This document shows positions 1-10,700 of a stretch of 23,264 bases of DNA, piece after piece. The number at the start of each line of letters is the position of its first letter. The first letter of the stretch is position 1. Made by a program: the position numbers and the translations under genes. Origin of the DNA: Choristocarpus tenellus KU-1152 (taxonomy: Eukaryota > Phaeophyceae); contig CAXNAD020000255.1 of the NCBI GenBank assembly GCA_964200185.2, positions 1-23,264 on the forward strand, written 5' to 3'. Below the pieces are notes generated by a model. That model was given only the letters and a program-made list of their open reading frames with translations, was not told where the DNA came from and made no database searches.

Positions 1-608
1 CAATGGCATCCAGTACATGCGGCTGGTGGCCCCGCGCCAACCCCAACGTACCCATTCTCATTTTAATTTTTTTGCCTCCTGGTGCAGCCGTGGGCCTCCG
101 CCATCATATCTACCTGCTCGGACAAGAGCGCCGACTTGTAGAGTTTTTTCCATGCCTGAATGATGCCCGCATCTGCCGGCTGATGTTTACTTGTACAATT
201 GGGTAGATATTCCATTACTTTCACATGCTTATTCGGGTCTTCCAGGTTGGCATGGCTGCTATGGTTGTCCATGAGAAGCAGAGCGGGCTTCGACGTCATT
301 TTGCGAACATAGCGTAGGAAGGTCCTGAACCAAAGACCGAAAGTTCGGGTGTCTGACCACGCACGCGCCTGGTTCAGCTAAAGGGTGTCTTTTGGCAGTA
401 GTCTTTTGCCTACGCCGAAGCATCTTGGATTTGCGGCTGTTCCTATAAGGCCAGTGGCATTTTCGTGGTACCACTGGCGTTGATACAAATGTAGGCCGTA
501 AGGCGTTCCTTCACCCTCATACCTTCACACCTCTCGTTGTCTTGCCGTGCTCCCCAGGCACGAGGTATGTTCACCGGGGGAGCATCCGGTAGAACAGTCC
601 AGTCCTAT
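1..608 (-). pseudogene. DDE_1 (pogo/Tigger/jerky-like) transposase remnant, C-terminal part
   Basis: This is a decayed cut-and-paste transposase read leftward. Conserved pieces appear in the family order. A TGLFYRMLP block (603-577) sits where the family has its first catalytic Asp, but the two codons before TGLF read His-Arg, so that Asp looks lost. Next come a KERLTAYICINASG-like strand, an NPRCF block, LLLMDNHSSH with the second Asp (codon 267-269), and QPADAGIIQAW with the third Asp (codon 171-173). The last two Asp are 31 residues apart, within the pogo range. The pieces lie in different frames: stops interrupt about 510-577, a frameshift falls near 444-450, a TAG at 378-380, and another shift in the A/T run near 66-73, after which a VLDAI block runs off the left edge. 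Certainly a broken copy; the subfamily is not settled. Confidence 0.85.
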
Positions 609-1924
609 GTGTTTGTATACCACCCTTTGACCTCGGCATGGATGTCCTCGTCAACGTCAAGAATGAAATGCCTCTCGTAGCTCCTTTGCTCCAACACCTT
701 GGTGTGGTCCTTAGTTAGGAAGTCTCTCTCCCATTTACTCACAGTTTCCGACCTGACCATCGCATATCCTGCTTCCATCTCGAGCGACGTTTGATGGTCT
801 TTCCCTTCATTCATACTCAAGTACAGGATTCACAGTGTTAGAGCCTTTACTATCACGTTTCCTCGCTGAGCGCCAGAAATGGGCGTCGTCTGTGTTTCCT
901 GCGCAGGTGATATTTTATCAAGGTGCAAGGGCGAGGGAGGACAGGTTTGAATTGATTGAAAATTGTGTTGGTTTCTCGATGAATACAGGCGAGGAGAAAG
1001 CCTTAATCAACTTTATACGTCCAACCCTAAGTCCAGGAACAAAAGTGAATGTACAGCATCTTGCAAGAAGTGAGAGACACCAAACACCATTGGTGTGCAA
1101 ATAGTCTCAATCTCACCTCTTCTTCCCTGGCGTCCTCATCGATGGCTACCTCCACCTGCTTCGTGACCTCTTCTAAGTAAAAGATTTGTTGGAATCGAAA
1201 AGTCTCCACAGCTGTCTTTGTGACAATCGTTTCCTCATCCGCCGTGTGAACTGTTTCGACCTTCTTTCGGGTTTGAGAGCCCTTGCAGTCCAACCCTAAC
1301 ACCTTCTTTCTCATTTCCTTAAGCCACTCCAGCTCGCATAGCTTCCAAACAGCCAATGCCTGCTACAACTGTCGACTACTAAGATATTCTACACCTGGGT
1401 TTTTGCTTAGACATTTCCTGAGCACAATGGCATGCAGTCGCACTGCTCTGTCCCAACCTTCCCTTTGGACGGCCACCCCGGTTCTCCCTTCGCCCACCGT
1501 GACCATGTTTCCCCACACACTTCCTCACTGTACCACACCTGGTGATGGACTCACTGTTCTCTTCCTGCTTTCCCGAGGCGGCAGAGACTGCACAGCAGTG
1601 CTCAGACGTGGTTAAAGATCCAACCAAATTTGTGTGGTAATGCTTTCCATGCATCTTCTCTCAGCGTCAGCGTTGCCGCCGCGTGATCCATTTCACGATT
1701 TGATGCTGCTGCGCCACAGTACTTGCACTTTCTTGTCAACCAACATCACACTGAGTGTCACACGGTACTTGCTTTTCCGTCGTCTCTCGACAGAGAAGGT
1801 GCCGAGGGTAGATCCAGGGGGCAAAATGGCCTCGGCGGCTCTCCTTGTCTCATTCTCGTGGTTCATGTTGCTGCGTATGTTACGCGTGTGTGTGCTCACA
1901 GAAAGTCTGCAAATGGCAAGTTAA
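609..1924 (-). other. Minus-strand open stretches upstream of the transposase, possibly its 5' part
   Basis: Reading leftward there are four open stretches: 1899-1693, 1654-1379, 1356-1027 and 820-605. The last runs up to the transposase remnant and has a short VSKWERDF stretch that could be helix-turn-helix-like, but I cannot confirm a domain. At 1713-1727 another minus frame reads CKYCG, a CX2C pair with a His ten residues later, possibly a zinc-binding N-terminus. It is out of frame with the open stretch beside it, which would fit the same decay as the transposase. The position upstream of a transposase and the shared strand are the only reasons to connect them; none is recognised by itself. 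Confidence 0.25.
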
Positions 1925-2188
1925 AAAGATTTGCAAATCTTGTTTTTTTTTCTCGGTATCGCCACATGCGCCAAACTTGGACAGTGACCTACCCCGAATC
2001 ATTTTTTTGCAAGGAGTTCAGCCAACCACTTCATTTTTGTCCGTTTTGAAGTCGTGACCTTCAAAATCGCCCTGGAGATGTTCTCCCCAATTTTTTTATT
2101 ACTTGATCGGGACATAGCTCCTGTTCCCTGAAGCCTCGAAATTCATGGATACTAACCTTCAAAACCTCTTGTCATATGCTTTCATTTG

Positions 2189-2204
2189 ATATATATATAT
2201 ATAT
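2189..2204. repeat. (AT)8 microsatellite
   Basis: Eight uninterrupted AT units in intergenic sequence. Confidence 0.9.
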
Positions 2205-5200
2205 TGATGTATAACTCTTCTGGCGATACGGTGAAAAAAACCAAGATTGTCACAGAGAGTGAAGCTATTGGTACCACTTTATTTGCAATGTAGGTAATAA
2301 AAGGATGTGTATTGGGGAATAAAAAACAACCTAGAAATGATTGAAGTCCACATGAAATGGATGGATTCCTCGTTTCTTTCACAAAACAGATACCGGCACA
2401 AAAACTGTGGCTAAAGTAGAATTTAGGGGGTGAATATTTATGTTGAAGGATGACTATTGTGGTTTTGAACCAGATGTTGATCATCAACCTTCACCACCTC
2501 AACTCTACTTTCATCACTGGTTTTGTATTGATCCCTGATTTTGTGACATCTTAGAGATGAAAGCAATTTCATGTTGAATAACCATTTCTATCGCGAAATC
2601 TTATTTTGTAGGAGACACTCATCTCATTTGAGAGTCCCCATAATTACATGTCTAAAACTGCAAGCAAAAAATCTTAATACCACTCCATTCCTCAACCATA
2701 AGCAATATACCTTTTTGAGATACCTGCACTGTGAAGAAATTACTAGTGTTAAATGCATGGGAAATCAGGTTGAAGTTGTGGTTGGACAACTTGATTGAGT
2801 GAAGGTATGTTGCAATGCTGAAGCTATTGTGGTCTTTATCCTTGCATGTGTTGGTGTAAGATGGTTGAACTTGATTATCTTCCACAGTTGTAGATTGTAC
2901 ACCTTGGTGGCATGAAGTGAGAATGTTTTGTTCCCTGCTGACTGGGGACTAGGTAGAAACAGTTTTTGCACAGTATATTGCACAACGGCAATCTGCACCA
3001 TATCTTCACTTGACCACTATGCTGCCCAGATTGTTGAAGGGTACATGCCTTTGTCTAAACCTGATGCCACATATGGAGCGGACAAGTATTTCTTGGGGAT
3101 ATCTGACACATTTTGTGATTTATATGCTAGGTGACTGATAACCTTTACCAGTCTGGTACTGTTTGTCCCTCTGTTGACACTCATTGTTCCCAGTACAATC
3201 AGCTTCCCCCAATGTGATGTGGCAAAGTGACTTTGTTAGCAATTGTATCAAGGAGAACACTTTTGCGACCAACTTCCTGCCCTCGAAGTAGAAGAGGTGG
3301 TTGTTCAAGACCTACGTGAGCGCAGAGGGCTGAGGACTTTTCTTCATCAGATCTTCCAATGTGTGAAAATGCTGGTGGTTTTGGATGTAGGAGACAAGCA
3401 ACTGAGGTTGGAGTGGACCTGTGCTCCAATTTGTGTTGCTGTGTTTGAGACATCTGTACCTCCAACAAACAAATGGTAAAGATGCTCTTTCTTTCTTTCC
3501 TGGGTATCCTTTGCAACAAATCTTGTGTCCTTGGTCCTAGCACCTCAAGTGTAAAATATTTTCATTCCATTAACAGAATTACACCTATCTCGAGAATAAC
3601 ATGCACTAAGACACAATTTGTGACAATGCTGTGGACCGATAATTCTTGATAAAATATTCCTGTCTCACTTGCAACGACTGTTTACATCCTATTTGACTTC
3701 TATATCCAGCATAGGGTACTGTAGAGTGTACTTATGTGAGTGGAGAATGGGGAGGGTGATGTGCCACGGGGAAAAGAGCAGAGAGGAAGCTTAACCAGAT
3801 ATTAGCCATCGCGCTCCAGCAGCCCCTGGAGGAAAGCAATAGTGGGGGTTGTGTATATGAGTAAATCTAATGGACTGTGCTGGGGGCAAAAGAGATGGAG
3901 AACATCTGCCGTTAAGCAACCATAGTGTGTGACCACCAATGGGGGAAGGACTCAGGGTGGCCTGTGTCTGTCCCCAGCAAAAATTAAAATGAAGCTTAAA
4001 ATTTACAATTAATATTTGAGTAACTCTAAATAATCACAATCGGAATTTCCAGAATATGTACAGGTTTGGTCCAATACTTGGAAGTAAGGCAATGTGACCC
4101 TTGTGCTGCACCTTGCAGGCAGGAGGCTCATTCTCCTCATAAAGATAGTACTTCTGGTCATTCTTGTAAACGAAAATAATATATTATCCACACACACCAA
4201 GTCCACATACTATAGGGACCCAGTGTGTTGCCCACCCTAGCCTTTGTAACTTGTACTCATATGTGAGATTAACTCAAGACATAATGAGTATGCCCTGAAA
4301 TCAAGGTTTTCATGTTGACATGCAGAGTGGACGTAGGGAAATCCAGTTGAGTTGCTAAGGTGACTAAGTTGACCTTCATTGTGTGCCTTGAGAAAAATTT
4401 GTGTTTGAAAATATTCATTGGAGTGAGTTACATGATTTAATGTTCCAATTATGACTATATTAATGAATGGAGGTAGTATATTGCATGTACAACTGTGGGG
4501 TCTGTGGGTAAGTTTGACCTTAAAAGTGACCAGCAGGCAATTCATACTTAGTAATGGAGGCATCACATGCCAGGCCCTGCCAGAAAGCATCAAAACAAAT
4601 CATGTTCTGAGTCAACCATCCCTCCAAGAACAAAAAATGGATGCAGTGCATGTGGAAAGGAAGGAGGGGGGTGTGATGATAATTTTAGATAACTGCTCCA
4701 AAATTTGCAAGAGGTACTGATATGTTGTTTGATCATGCTGTGAAGATGTCTACAGTATAAACTACCATACTATGTTGAAATAAAAAACTGAATTTTACAA
4801 TACAGGAGAATGTTCCCATCTGGATTACTTTGTTATGTAATCAAATTGTCGGAATCAGAATGGCCCTTCACAAGTTATCTCAGCATACCATCACCGCAAC
4901 TGTAGGAATCATGGATTTTTTGAGGACACCCTAAAGAAAGAATGGAACCATTAATAGGCAGTCCAATTTTGAGCCTTTTCAGTTTAAAGGCTTTGTTGAA
5001 ATTTAAGCAACATAATACGCACCATACCATAAACGAAACACAGCAGAACTCCTTTAGGAGGGTATGGCTGTAGAAGAGAAACTTACAACTGAGATTTCAT
5101 GGTTAGCCAAAACACCCTCCACATGGCACTTATAGGGATCCTCAAAACTGAACGGCACGCCCTCTTAGATGGTATTAAATAAAGCCGGCACAAGGTGTTC

Positions 5201-6895
5201 TCCTTGCATCCGAAAAGGTCCCTGTGAGCATTGCAGCACAGTCTTCCATGGTATTTTCCTTAAACACAGCTGAATGTGTAGGTTTCACCATCAGTACCAT
5301 TACTATGCAGAAAATCAGTAACATACAATGGTGGCGCTTCCCCAATACAGTACTACCATAGCAAGATATGCTTCCTCTAACGTCTCTTACCAGTAAGAGG
5401 TTGTTCTATGATGATGATCACTGCTTGTGCGAGAAACAGATGACAAAAGGGCTCACACAGTAACATGAACATCATAATCAATGAAGTATTGTGCCATTGG
5501 CTACTACAGAGTAGAAGAGTTTCCACGTGGGCCCCTTGCTTTGACTGAAAGTGTGAGGCCCCACTGCAACAAACACAAATCTTGGATTTGCAATTGAAAG
5601 ACGTAAACAGACTCATCACAGGGCTTTCAGCTTTTTTTTATGAAATATCGCACTGGTACAATTGGAATATATCTTCATAAGTGACCTACATGCTGTCCAG
5701 TGTATCCTATACATAATTTTGAGGATGGTCATCCTCAACGCACTTGAAAAAAATTGCCAATAGGTAGGTTGCTTAAAAAATGATTGCAATCTGGATTCAG
5801 TCACACTGGATTCTGTGTGACAATTTCCCGTAACAGAAGAGTGTGGAGGAAAACTTGATTGGTTCAAAATTATTAGAGCTTCGACATTACACCACTAGGA
5901 TATGACCAAAACTACTGGTTCACATGATTGTGCCCATACAGTAATAGTTGAGACTATATATCCACCTCCTAGCCTGTACCACAAGCATCTATCTGCCAAT
6001 GCTCCAGGCAAATAGAATACATTAGAATGGGACAGGAACACATATCCTGTTGTCTTGATGTCTTTCACTGTGCCTCCCCACCTGCCTCCTTTCTCGTGTT
6101 CCTTAGTAAATCCGGCCCAGCCCTACACATCCACAACATCAGGTGGGATAGACCGGAAGGATGGCTGGACTGGTGATCGTGGCATACTTGACCCTTTCAT
6201 CACAGCAGCTTCCACCTAAGATGAGGCAACAAAATAACCAGATATCAGCTGTGAACAAATGTAGATATCGTAGCATAATCAGCAAAAACACATCGCACAT
6301 GGCAACCAGTATTTACATTTCCTCACTCCTCCAAGTCCATATTGTCAGCACACCCATCTACAATCTCCTTAAGATCACACAAGCTAAGACATGCACCACA
6401 TGCCCTTCAAAACTCTAGAAACTCTTGCTTGTATTATGGGCAGGCAAACATATCAAACAATATCATTGTTCTCTGGATTCCCCCATGTTACGCTTATCCC
6501 ACCATTTCAAAATACATCGGTCAACCCACACATCAGTTTGCAGCAAGGCTCAAAATCCTGTCAGAACAGACATCATTATCTGAGCAAGACGACATCTCAT
6601 TCTCATCTAGCGACATCGCCGTCAGGATACTGTATGGTCTCAACGCCAGGCATTGTGCTACTCTCGCATGACACGTCCCGAGTTGTAAAACGATCCTATG
6701 AACTGTCCTACTTACCCCCTTTAGCACACTTTGGTTACCGTGGGTTGTGGCAGTTGAGGAAAGCACATAACCCATGAAGACGACAATCTAAAAAGTACAA
6801 CGAAAAACCTATATTAATGATTTCTTATTATTGTAGGATCGACTTGGGAAAGTTGGGCGGACCAATCTTGTATATCGAAGATGAAAAGTAAAAGG
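2205..6895. other. Unassigned intergenic stretch with weak exon candidates
   Basis: No open frame here resembles a family I recognise. Two plus-strand pieces look most like exons. The first is 3030-3130, between CAG and GTGACT, with peptide around YMPLSKPDATYGADKYF. The second is 3240-3475, 78 open codons between TTAG and GTAAAG, containing LVVLDVGDKQLRLEW. They do not join in frame to each other, so at most one is right as drawn. On the minus strand, 5087-5161 (25 codons, PFSFEDPYKCHVEGVL) lies between an AG and GTAAGT. Other frames of 60-130 codons (for example 6391-6777 plus, 6533-6775 minus, 4237-4593 minus) overlap each other on opposite strands and show no family signature. Confidence 0.4.
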
Positions 6896-7532
6896 CTAAC
6901 GCATGATGTTCCTCAGCATCTGATAAAAGATAAAACACAATGCATACAGACATAATAGATCCTTACCTTTGCGGCGATTTCATCTTCAGAAAGGCCGACT
7001 AGCGATGTTCGTTGCTCCAAGCCAAAGTCTGAGTTCAAAACACAGAGGACACGACGTGTTAAACGGAACTGACAAGGGAGTCTTCTGGCTTACATACATT
7101 CGCATATCCTACAGGCAGTCTATCGATTTCACGCAAAAGATTCCCTACGTGGGCTAAGTCGAGATTGCAATGTCTTCCACATGCCACTATAAGTCCCTGT
7201 AAACATCACTGACCTGAAACCAGTACCCACTCACTCACCATAAGTTGCTAGCATGTATGGGTCGATTCCATTCCCTTCGCGTAGAAGCAGCGGGAAGGAT
7301 GGATTAAGAGTCTTCAGCTCTGCATAATTGTTGCGATAGAAGTTGCTGAGGGAATCACGTTAAAGGACAGGGGGGAGAGGTAGAGGTGAGAACAGTGCCA
7401 ACCTCGTCGTCGACAATGACAGGGTAAGAACCTTGCTACAACTCACCGAACCCCTTTTCCATTTTCACCAGCATTGCAACAACAGAACCGCAGTTCTCGC
7501 ACATTCCGTGAGATAGCGGCCCTCCAGCTCAT
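6896..7532 (-). CDS. NDUFA2: NADH dehydrogenase (complex I) B8 subunit, NDUFA2, four exons
   Basis: Accessory subunit of mitochondrial respiratory complex I, with the thioredoxin-like L51/S25/CI-B8 fold, acting on the matrix side. Exons on the minus strand: 7532-7447, 7345-7239, 7028-6967 and 6919-6896. Introns are 101, 210 and 47 bp, with donors GTGAGT, GTGAGT and GTAAGG and acceptors CAG. Phases 2, 1 and 0 join without a stop and give 92 aa; the family is usually near 95-100. Diagnostic features are the start MSWRAAISRNVRELRFCC, then NNYAELKTLNPSFPLLLREG (about residues 34-53), ATYDFGLEQ spanning exons 2-3, and LSEDEIAAK before a seven-residue last exon ending in TAG. There is no cleavable presequence, as is normal for B8. 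Cys17-19 lie where the family has its first conserved Cys; I see no second conserved Cys. It is divergent from ispE, 217 bp away. Identity rests on recognising the family pattern. Confidence 0.9.
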
Positions 7533-7749
7533 CGCCAGTTACTCTTCCTTGTTCAAGGGAACAATCACTATCTTTACCTGAACTCCCCACCAATCCTATT
7601 TTCTCAAATATTGTGTGATATAGTATCACAACTTTATTTTATAATTCAATAATTGACTATTTGTGTTGCTTGAGTAAAAACGATACCAACAAATATATCC
7701 AACTTCGTAACTTCGTTCATGAGCATCATTGACAGACATGTAAAAAACG
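7533..7749. promoter_or_regulatory. Shared upstream region of NDUFA2 and ispE with a perfect dyad
   Basis: Only 217 bp separate the two start codons, so both promoters and 5' leaders must fit here or overlap transcribed sequence. The stretch is AT-rich. It contains a perfect inverted repeat TGTGATA-TAG-TATCACA at 7614-7630, a CCAAT at 7590-7594, and a TATAA at 7640-7644 on the plus strand. The dyad is roughly central and could bind a dimeric factor acting on both genes. The repeat is seen directly; its function is inference. Confidence 0.5.
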
Positions 7750-10700
7750 ATGAAGTGTCATAACGCAATCGCAAGCATTACATTAACAGTTTTGATTGTG
7801 GATGCATCGGCCAAATTAGCTGCGTGGGTATCCCCCTTTTCGACACTTTCGCCACGCGTTCAAAAGGAGTGGACAGGTGATGTGACTACTGGCTCTATTC
7901 AGCACAGGATAAAGATAGGAAGTGGACTGTCCGTGTTGCAAGCCCAAAGTGAGGATATCGAGGATAACAAAAATCAAGATGGAGATTGGGACGCAAGATT
8001 TTTCTCTCCTGCGAAGGTCAATCTATTTCTGCGCATCCTTGGGAAACGATGGGATGGCTACCATGACCTTGGGTCCCTGTTTCAGGTGTGATCACTTAGA
8101 GACCACATGGGGTGGCGTTCGTCTTTAGAGATCACAAGAGGATTGATCTATGTGTAACTAGTCTAGAGTACTACCACAGAGTTCCCCCCAAGGGGATGCT
8201 GTCGCTTTTGGGGGGTACTACATTAGCTGTTTATAGCATTATTTGGATATTTGATATAACGATTGTTGTTTTAGTCACACCAGCGGCATTCTGTAGATAC
8301 ATGTATCTTCCGACACTCTTATCATACTCAATTGTTGATCAATTCCAAGCGAAGATTACCACGAGAAGGTGTAACCCTGAATCCCCCTTCATAATGGGTA
8401 GAGTACCAATCGACTGGTGCAAATATGCAGGGCTATGGACTGTTTCCCCAGTCCTTCAACTATCTGAATTGAGTATGCATCCACTAAGTTTCCCTGTATA
8501 CATGACCCGGCTGAGGTGTAGATTAATAGTCCTGCCATCTGTCACATACCTTCCAGAGGTACATGGATGAAGGTTCTCTTTTTCTTACGAGTATGTGGTT
8601 CCCCACGACACAACCAGCGTCAGTTGGTACTTTCAGCACTCCACCCGTCGTCGCTCTAAGTTTGCATCGTCTCAAACCTCTCGTCGGTGACTATATACCG
8701 ACATATAAGGACAAATTTGGCAGAGCTTGGGAGGACGGCATGGGTGAAAAAACGACATGCAGGCATCACCAGGATATCAAATGCGTTTTGCAGTTGATTT
8801 GATTTTAGATTGATTCTGGTTGAATGCCGAACAATAGTCTGTGATAGATAAATTGTGTCCTGCAACATGAGTGGTGCATAGCACAAACAACTCACCCCCA
8901 CAGGTAGAGAGGGAGTCTGCCAAAGGCAAACATTTTTTGGGCATTCCTCATTTTACTACAATTATTCCACTACAAGTATACCTTAGTGCAGAGTGACGAA
9001 ATAGTCTTGTCTAGCGTCACTTCATCACTTTCTCAAAAAACGCTCATTGGCTGTATTTTTTATTGCCTTATGTTGCTGTATATTGTACTGCTGATAGATT
9101 GGATGTCATCTGTTATGATTGGATCAGATTCACAACTTTGGTAATATTGATGAATTCTCCTTTACTAAATGTCTAACTTTGTACCTACCTAATTTTTGAG
9201 GTTGGTAGAGAAGCAATTGATTGAGGCTAGGGAGGTGACTTGATTTTTGCTGCTCTTAGAAGTGATCATTTTCAGACGGTGCGCACTATAAGAGGAACAT
9301 TGGAGCACTATAGCGGCCTGTCCTGACGCACCATAATTGACGGCAAATGATCAGTTCTGTTCCTCATAGGTTGCACTAGTGATGTTAAGGCCATAGAATG
9401 CTCGATATTACCAATAACATCATGAGTATTAGTAATAGTTTGACTTTTCACATGGGGGGAACACAGATCCATTTATGTGTTCAGGATCAGATCTGCACCT
9501 TGCAAAACCAACAAATCCATACAGGAACAAGAGCCTCAGTCATGTCATTCTTCCTTATGACAAATGCATGGCAGACGGTAGGCTTTGGTGACCAGTTGTA
9601 CTTCCAAAGGCTTGGACCTGAGGCTCAGAGTGATGAGTTTGATTGCAATATGGATGGGGTTCCAACTGACAAATCAAACCTGGTGCTCAAGGCGCTGGAC
9701 CTGTTTCGGAACAAAACTCGGCAGCAAACCTTCTACAAGGTGAGCAAAATCATCAAGTTATGGGAATCTATGCAGCCTGGGGGTTGTCAAAAAGCCAGGC
9801 GAGTGGCAGGTGTAATGCTGCCAAGGGTGCCAAAGTGCAGTTATTTGTAGGTGTTCTGCTCAGTAGGAGAATGAATTGTGAACCAACGTAACTTAGTTGA
9901 GTGGATTCTATTGGTGTACAGGTGTTCCTCGACAAAAGGGTTCCTGCCCAGGCAGGCCTGGGAGGAGGGAGTGGCAATGCTGCCACTGCACTTTTTGCTG
10001 CCAATGAACTTGCAGGAAGCCCTGCCACATTAGAGGATTTGATCATCTGGTCTGCTGACCTTGGATCTGACATCACATTCTTTTTGTCAAGTGGTACATG
10101 CTATTGCACTGGTCGTGGGGAGATTCTCCATCCACAAAAACCTCTGGTGCCATCCAAGTGAGTATCTTCTTTTTCTCGAAAGAGTAGGATAGCACCTCCT
10201 GTGTCCCTGATGAAGTGGTTTCTTCTGAATAGTGTTATCTATATTGTATCCTGGCACTTACCTGAGAAGAGGTATGATGCATGTAAATTTTTTCATACGC
10301 ATCCATGCAATTGAAGGAGTTCCACTACCGAGCATCACAAGGTGTGTATGTTGTGAACTTTCAACATTTTTTTGGAAACAGCATGTTTAATTTAACACCA
10401 CATTTTAGTAGTGACCCTGTCGGCTAGATATGAAAGACTTAGGTAGGGTTCTTCTAGTGTAACAATGTGGTGGCATTTTGCAGGTTGTGGTTGGTGAAAC
10501 CTATGGAGGGCTTGAGTACCCCAGCTGTTTTCAAGAATCTGGATTATGACAAACTCTCAGACAGTGATCCATTGGAGCTGTTGCAGCTATTTATGGAGCA
10601 AGGTATTGATGGTGCTAAGTTTGTCAATGACCTGGAACCTGCTGCCTTCAAGGCAATGCCGCTTCTAAGCGAGATAAAGGAGGACTTACAGGTAATCAAG

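Noticed and set aside
5068-5086. A possible 19-nt intron on the minus strand (GTAAGT to TACAG)
   Set aside because: The sites look ideal, but the intron would be far shorter than the 47-2066 bp introns of the two real genes, and neither flank belongs to a recognised protein.
6391-6777. A 128-codon plus-strand frame upstream of the NDUFA2 3' end
   Set aside because: Overlapped by an 80-codon minus frame and other plus frames, with no motif and no splice continuity; probably chance.
9398-9574. Extending ispE exon 2 upstream through the open frame
   Set aside because: The frame is open, but the family pattern requires FQ from exon 1 to join TVGFGD directly, which the AG at 9573-9574 provides in phase.
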